From the NCBI RefSeq assembly GCF_027942865.1, contig NC_134510.1, positions 30,522,163 to 30,586,162 of the forward strand: a stretch of DNA of 64,000 nt. The letters run 5' to 3'. This DNA is from Odontesthes bonariensis (Eukaryota > Chordata > Actinopteri > Atheriniformes > Atherinopsidae). The notes below the pieces were generated by a model. The model was not told the DNA's origin. It saw nothing but the letters and a program-made list of their open reading frames with translations, and searched no databases. The position numbers were made by a program, and so were the translations under genes. Shown here one piece after another: positions 48,276 through 64,000 of this stretch (the first letter of the stretch is position 1; each line of letters starts with the position of its first letter).

Positions 48276-48363
48276 ATTAAGACATAATCATGCATCTATA
48301 TGCTACTTTAAAAATATATGTACAAATTTAAAGCAGCATATAAATGCACGATTGTTTCTTAAT
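48276..48363 (-). repeat. Imperfect 37-bp fold-back hairpin
   Basis: Arm 48276-48312 pairs with arm 48327-48363 across a 14-nt loop, with five non-Watson-Crick positions. On minus, three of the five become G-U wobbles, so the minus-strand RNA folds better (two true mismatches). The outer ends read ATTAAGA and TCTTAAT. It could be a fold-back mini-element or a pre-miRNA-like hairpin; there is no expression evidence. Confidence 0.7.
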
Positions 48364-48689
48364 AGAAAAAAATGAACCACTCATCATCTGTTAAAAGGAA
48401 AAAAGAAGGAAAAACAGAACAAAACAATAATGCTTGAAAGTTTTTTTCTATTGAGATCTTGGTGTGGAGGAATAATGTGCAGGAATAATTCCGACCTTGT
48501 GTTTTCACGTTGCCATTTCAGCCCAGAAGCTCTTCATCTCAAAATCCTCTGTGTCCTGCAAGGGTGGCATTTGCAGTGTTTGGTATTGAGGAACTCCTCG
48601 CTCAGAAGGTCATGCTCCTGTGGCCCACGGAAGGGGAGTAGGTGGGAAAACCTCATTTAAGAGAGCATAGTTACAAGTTATTTGTTTTT

Positions 48690-49525
48690 GATACATGGTC
48701 ATCAACCCAAAGGAGTAAGCATTTTAAAAAAGAAGCCATTAAGGGATGGCTCATGTGCTTGGAGACAAAACTAAGGCAATGTGTCAAACACATTAAGGCA
48801 ATAACAAAGTCAGCCTACAATCACCTTAAGAATATATCAAGGTTAAAATATACTAGTCCATGCATTCATCTTTGGTAGGCTTGACTACTGTAACAGCATC
48901 TTTACAGCTCTACCTAAAAAGTCAGTTAGACAACTACAGCTTATTCAGAATTTTCCTGCTCGAGTCCTCACTAAGACCAAAAAAGTGGAGCACATCAGTC
49001 CAGCTCTGAGGTCTTTACACTGGCTGCCTGTCCATCAGAGGATAGACTTTAAAGTCCTGATGCTGGTCCATAAAGCTCTGAATGGTCTAGGACCAAAACA
49101 CATCAGTGACCTCCTGACCCAGTATGAACCTTCCAGAGCCCTCAGGTCATCTGGATCCGGTCTTCTATAAGTTCCCAGAGTCAGAACCAGACATGGAGAA
49201 GCTGCGTTCAGCTTCTATGCTCCACATGTCTGGAACAAACTCCCAGAAAGCCTCAGATCAGCTGAAACACTCAGTGTGTTTAAGTCCAGGTTGAAGACAC
49301 ACCTATTTTCAGCTGCGTTTGAATAAAGCTCCAAATCTGAAGCTAGAGTTTCAAAACTTAATCACATTTTAACTACTGATTTTATCTGATTTTATCTAAT
49401 TCTATCTGTTGTTTTTATTTATTTCTTTTTTGTTTAAAATTTAAATCATGCTTTTTATTTCTACTGTTTTAATGTATCTGTAAAGCACTTTGAATCGCCC
49501 TGTAGTTGAATTGTGCTAAAAATCC
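48690..49525 (+). mobile_element. L2-type LINE 3' fragment
   Basis: Translated pieces in order are GRLDYCNSIFTALP, SLHWLPVHQRIDFKVL, HKALNGLGPKHISDLL, YEPSRALRSS, then VWNKLPESLRSAETLSVFKS and LKTHLFSAAF. This is the C-terminal end of the reverse-transcriptase ORF of L2-clade LINEs. The 3' tail 'tgtaaagcactttgaatcgcc' is also typical. The copy is 5'-truncated, with a stop after GSGLL and one or more frameshifts. It lies in the spacer between the divergent dhdds and ago1 promoters. Confidence 0.85.
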
Positions 49526-51189
49526 TAACTTTTCAACAAAGTAAAGAGCATCTTCCACAATACATTCCAACCTCTGCCGAACATCTACAAATTTAGCGTA
49601 TTAATTCATTCTTAGACCAGAAATATACTTGTTTTTGATTATGGATACACGTGTTTATCCCGGCTGCCTCTTTGTTTGGAGCATCCCTTGTTCACATCCT
49701 CAACGATTAGCGCTACGAGCTTGCAATGTTCTGCGCCTGCGCTTGCAAAGCTCATCAAACATCACAAGCTTTGAAGAATAACAGGCAGAGAAAGAGGCTT
49801 TAATTACGCTTTTAAAGACTGTATCACATCTGTACACGTCTTAAAATATGTAAAATGCATGAACAGAAAGAAGTTATCTGTTATCTGTTGAGTAAAGCAC
49901 AATTACCTATATGGAAAGCCTTGTTGGTATGGTGAGATGTCGGAATGGTTAATGTTTAACTTAAAAATCTAACACACTGTTATCTCAATAGACACATTTC
50001 AGATTAAGCCTTTAGCATCATAACAACTTGAAAAATATATTTGATATAAAAGCATCTTTCCAACCTCCTAACTTTTTCTTTTTAAATCAATCTCTGAATC
50101 TAGAAAATAAGGGTGGAGCAAGCTCAGTGTCACATTCTGCTGACCTGCATGACTTGAAATGCTGCTCAGTCTGGTAAATGCAGGTTATTTCAGATGCTCA
50201 TACCTTGTTTGACATGAAGGAACACATTCATAGATTGCCACACATTCCTTTTTGAGCCTTTCCTTTCTTGTGAGACACACATGTGTTGTCTTGTTTCACA
50301 CCATGTTCTTGACCTGTGTGAAACAGAAAAATGATTTAGGCAAAAAGGCAACAAACTTATTGAAGCGTTAAGTTTTGAAAATAGAGCTAAACTAAATATT
50401 GGAGATCATTTAGTTTCTGAGACAAAGGGATAAAAATGCTGTGCAGTCGCACTCAAAGAGGGCCAATTAGCCACCTTACTAATCAAGGCTGAGCGAATTT
50501 CAGTCTTATTTTTTTCCTTTGAAGGTAATATCTAACAACACTTGATAGTTTGTCTACTAAATTACAGAATACAGGCACTTGAACTCTTTATTTTGGGTTG
50601 TATCTACTCATCGCAACGTCTTTAATATGTAGGTTCTTATTGATATTTATGTGTAACTACAAAATAATTTTCCTGTGTTTGAATACTTGTATTTTGTTCA
50701 AGTAATTGCTCATGTGACTTGGATATATCAGTTTACTCAATTTAGGTTTCTGTTATTTTATTCCTGATTTGTCGATTGATTTTTAGTTTTTGTTAATTTG
50801 GAAACGGTATATTTTTCTAAAATTGCTGATAAACTGATAAAACTGCTGATAAAAATGTTTTTAAAAAATGGTTTGTACCTTATATTTGCATGGATATAAA
50901 GGCAACACATGAAATCTGTAAAAATCACAATTCTTTTCTTGCTGACTCAATAATACGCACATATTTTGAAGTTGATGCCGGCAGCACATTTAATACAAAG
51001 TTATAGGATGGGGTGAGCTTACCACTGAATGTCCTCCTCTGTCACAGTAAGTGTTCCCAAACTGAGGAGACCAATTGCAATAGTCTTTGAGGCAGACTGT
51101 TTTTGCATGATGTAGGATTTTGTGGGTGATGTCAAATTTTTGTACCAAAGTTTTCATGGACGGGTCTGGATTGGACTATGGAGCCATGC
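49526..51189. other. Intergenic between dhdds and ago1 (right part)
   Basis: AT-rich DNA without recognisable exons or repeats. Confidence 0.4.
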
Positions 51190-51455
51190 TGTTATAATAG
51201 TGCTTTTCTAGTCTTGTTCACCACTTAAAGCACTTTTAAACTGCACGTTACGGTAACCCATTTGCACACATTCTCTTGAAAAAGTTCAGTTTTTTTCTTT
51301 ATTATACATACATGCTGTTGAATGCATCTGAGGCTAAATGGGGTACAGTATTTTGCCCAAAGACACCTCAGCATGTGTACTGGGGAAGCTGAGAATTGGG
51401 CCACTGATCCTTCGATTGGCAGACAACCATGCCTGAGCTACAGCTGTTTGGGAAA
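51190..51455 (+). repeat. Teleost interspersed repeat
   Basis: 'gtgcttttctagtcttgttc', 'caccacttaaagcac', then 'acagtattttgcccaaaga' and 'cttcgattggcagacaacc' reproduce a common fish repeat with the string TTTTCTAGTCTT...CACTCAAAGC...TTGCCCAAGGACAC...CGATTGGTAGGCGACC. Diverged; ends approximate. Confidence 0.55.
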
Positions 51456-52355
51456 ATTGTCCAGACAAAATAAGAAAGGTCGTCCCTGAAAATGATGTCC
51501 GAAGGGCAGTAAAGGTTTCCCCAAAAACTTCATAGCATTAATAGTGCAAGCAAATTGCCCATAGCATGTGCCTTCGTGGAGTCTGAACTTTGCACTGATG
51601 ATCTCTTTAATCTGAAGGATTCAGCACCAATAATCTAAAAAAATATTCTTAAAAATAAAAATACTTTGTATTTTATCTAGACACAAATGTCCAGGACTAT
51701 AAAAGGTGGTGCCATTTCTGGATCTCATTGAATCCTGGTGGTGTTATGTTGAGAATTTGAAATTATCCTCCTTAATGACTGCACCTCTGGGATGCTCTTC
51801 CTTTACTCAGTAATGTCATCCATCTTTTTGCATTGCCATCCTTATCAATGTGAGATGTTTAATTCAATATTTTATATGACTATTTCTCCTTTTTAAAAAA
51901 CTTCAAACATAAACTTTTTTTTTCATTTTTCTTTTACAAAAAACCCAAAAACATTTCTGCATTTGATATATTGTCTTCGTATAATTTTCTAATAATACTA
52001 GGGTTAAATGATTTGCAAGCCATTTTATTGTGTTTCGATGTGCACTTACCACAACATCAAAACTTTAAAAAAAAATTGGGTTAGAAAACTTGTGATAAAA
52101 ACAGAATAAACCTTTGATAAATTGTTTATTAGATACGTCTATCGCAATAAGCATAGCTTTAAGTAACTGAATTACTTTACATTTTATGTTTGCATTAAGT
52201 TAGCATTAAAAATTATACATAATATTTTATTTTGAACTCATTGACTGAGCGCCCTGACAGAGATTTGTATATCTGCAGTGTAGTTCCACTGTTGACCTCC
52301 AGGGTGTGACATCAAGTTACTCAGCAGTTCCTTTGTACTTTTTTAATGGCAAAGA
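51456..52355. other. AT-rich upstream flank of ago1
   Basis: No coding feature. The composition changes sharply to GC-rich near 52380, where the presumed ago1 promoter begins. Confidence 0.4.
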
Positions 52356-52379
52356 AGAAGTTTCATCTTATTTTTTTTT

Positions 52380-52817
52380 CGGGGATAGGGGGGTGAGGGG
52401 CTGGCCTTTTTGTTCCGCTGGAGAATCCTGCTTGAACGGTGAGCAGGAGAATAACACACCGACGAGAAATCACACTGCTCTGGCCAGTCGGCTCAATCAC
52501 AGCACAAGGGGGGCACGCTGCGCTGCGGAGGAGGAGAGGGTAAAACAGGACGTTATCTCCCTCCAGCTCTACCTTTAGCAGCTCCAGGGTCAACGGGCAA
52601 ACCAGCAACTGCCAGCTATCACCGTTAGCTTCAACTCCTCTGCGGGTCTGGGGGGTTCTGCTAGGGGCAGGGGGCGGGGGTACACCGAAAAGGGAGAAGA
52701 CTACACGCCGAGAGGAGGGGGCTGGAAGTCTGAGACGCTTCCAGCCTGAAGGGGCCGGCGGTTTGGCCACAGCACCCCGGACTAGCTAGCTTATACCCGC
52801 GCGGCTAAGTGAATGGG
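52380..52817 (+). promoter_or_regulatory. ago1: ago1 CpG-rich promoter and 5' UTR
   Basis: A GC- and CpG-rich block in AT-rich surroundings immediately precedes the ago1 ATG. A GC box GGGGGCGGGGG lies at 52670-52680. No TATA box is evident. A 135-codon open frame on the opposite strand here is a by-product of high GC content. Confidence 0.55.

Positions 52818-64000
<11,183 letters not shown>

Noticed and set aside
52363..52770. 135-codon minus-strand frame in the ago1 5' region
   Set aside because: Lies in a GC-rich promoter/5' UTR where stop codons are rare; Pro/Ser/Arg-rich without a motif.

Overview
The window is vertebrate nuclear DNA, almost certainly from a ray-finned (teleost) fish. 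Genes are split by GT-AG introns, intergenic DNA is AT-rich, and the repeats are typical teleost ones: Tc1/mariner, PIF/Harbinger, L2-type LINE 3' ends, and THAP and MADF transposon genes. No bacterial, organellar or viral gene was recognised.

Layout. From 1 to 18 kb I see no convincing protein gene, only scattered repeats, a perfect 26-bp hairpin near 12.35 kb and a 1,200-bp Harbinger remnant at 14.53-15.73 kb. A two-exon minus-strand gene for a predicted 65-residue single-pass membrane microprotein lies at 18.8-20.3 kb. At 23.8-25.7 kb is a nested transposon cluster: a minus-strand THAP zinc-finger exon split by a 676-bp element carrying a MADF-domain exon, facing a plus-strand YqaJ-transposon-like exon. 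From 29 to 33 kb there are Tc1 and L2 remnants.

The minus strand then carries an HMGN-type nucleosome-binding protein (34.8-37.3 kb, six exons). Upstream of it is the complete dehydrodolichyl diphosphate synthase gene dhdds (39.1-46.7 kb, eight coding exons). This DHDDS then HMGN order and orientation matches human 1p36. The dhdds promoter lies near 47.1 kb.

About 5.7 kb away, in divergent orientation, ago1 begins at 52.8 kb. Eleven coding exons, running through the N, L1, PAZ and L2 regions, can be read before the window ends inside the gene.

Functionally the genes are unrelated housekeeping loci: dolichol synthesis for protein glycosylation, chromatin, and small-RNA silencing. Their grouping looks like chromosomal synteny rather than a pathway. 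I found no convincing new multi-gene system. The least ordinary items are the microprotein, the divergent HMGN core motif, the nested THAP/MADF transposons, two fold-back hairpins and a Q-rich ORF in ago1 intron 1.
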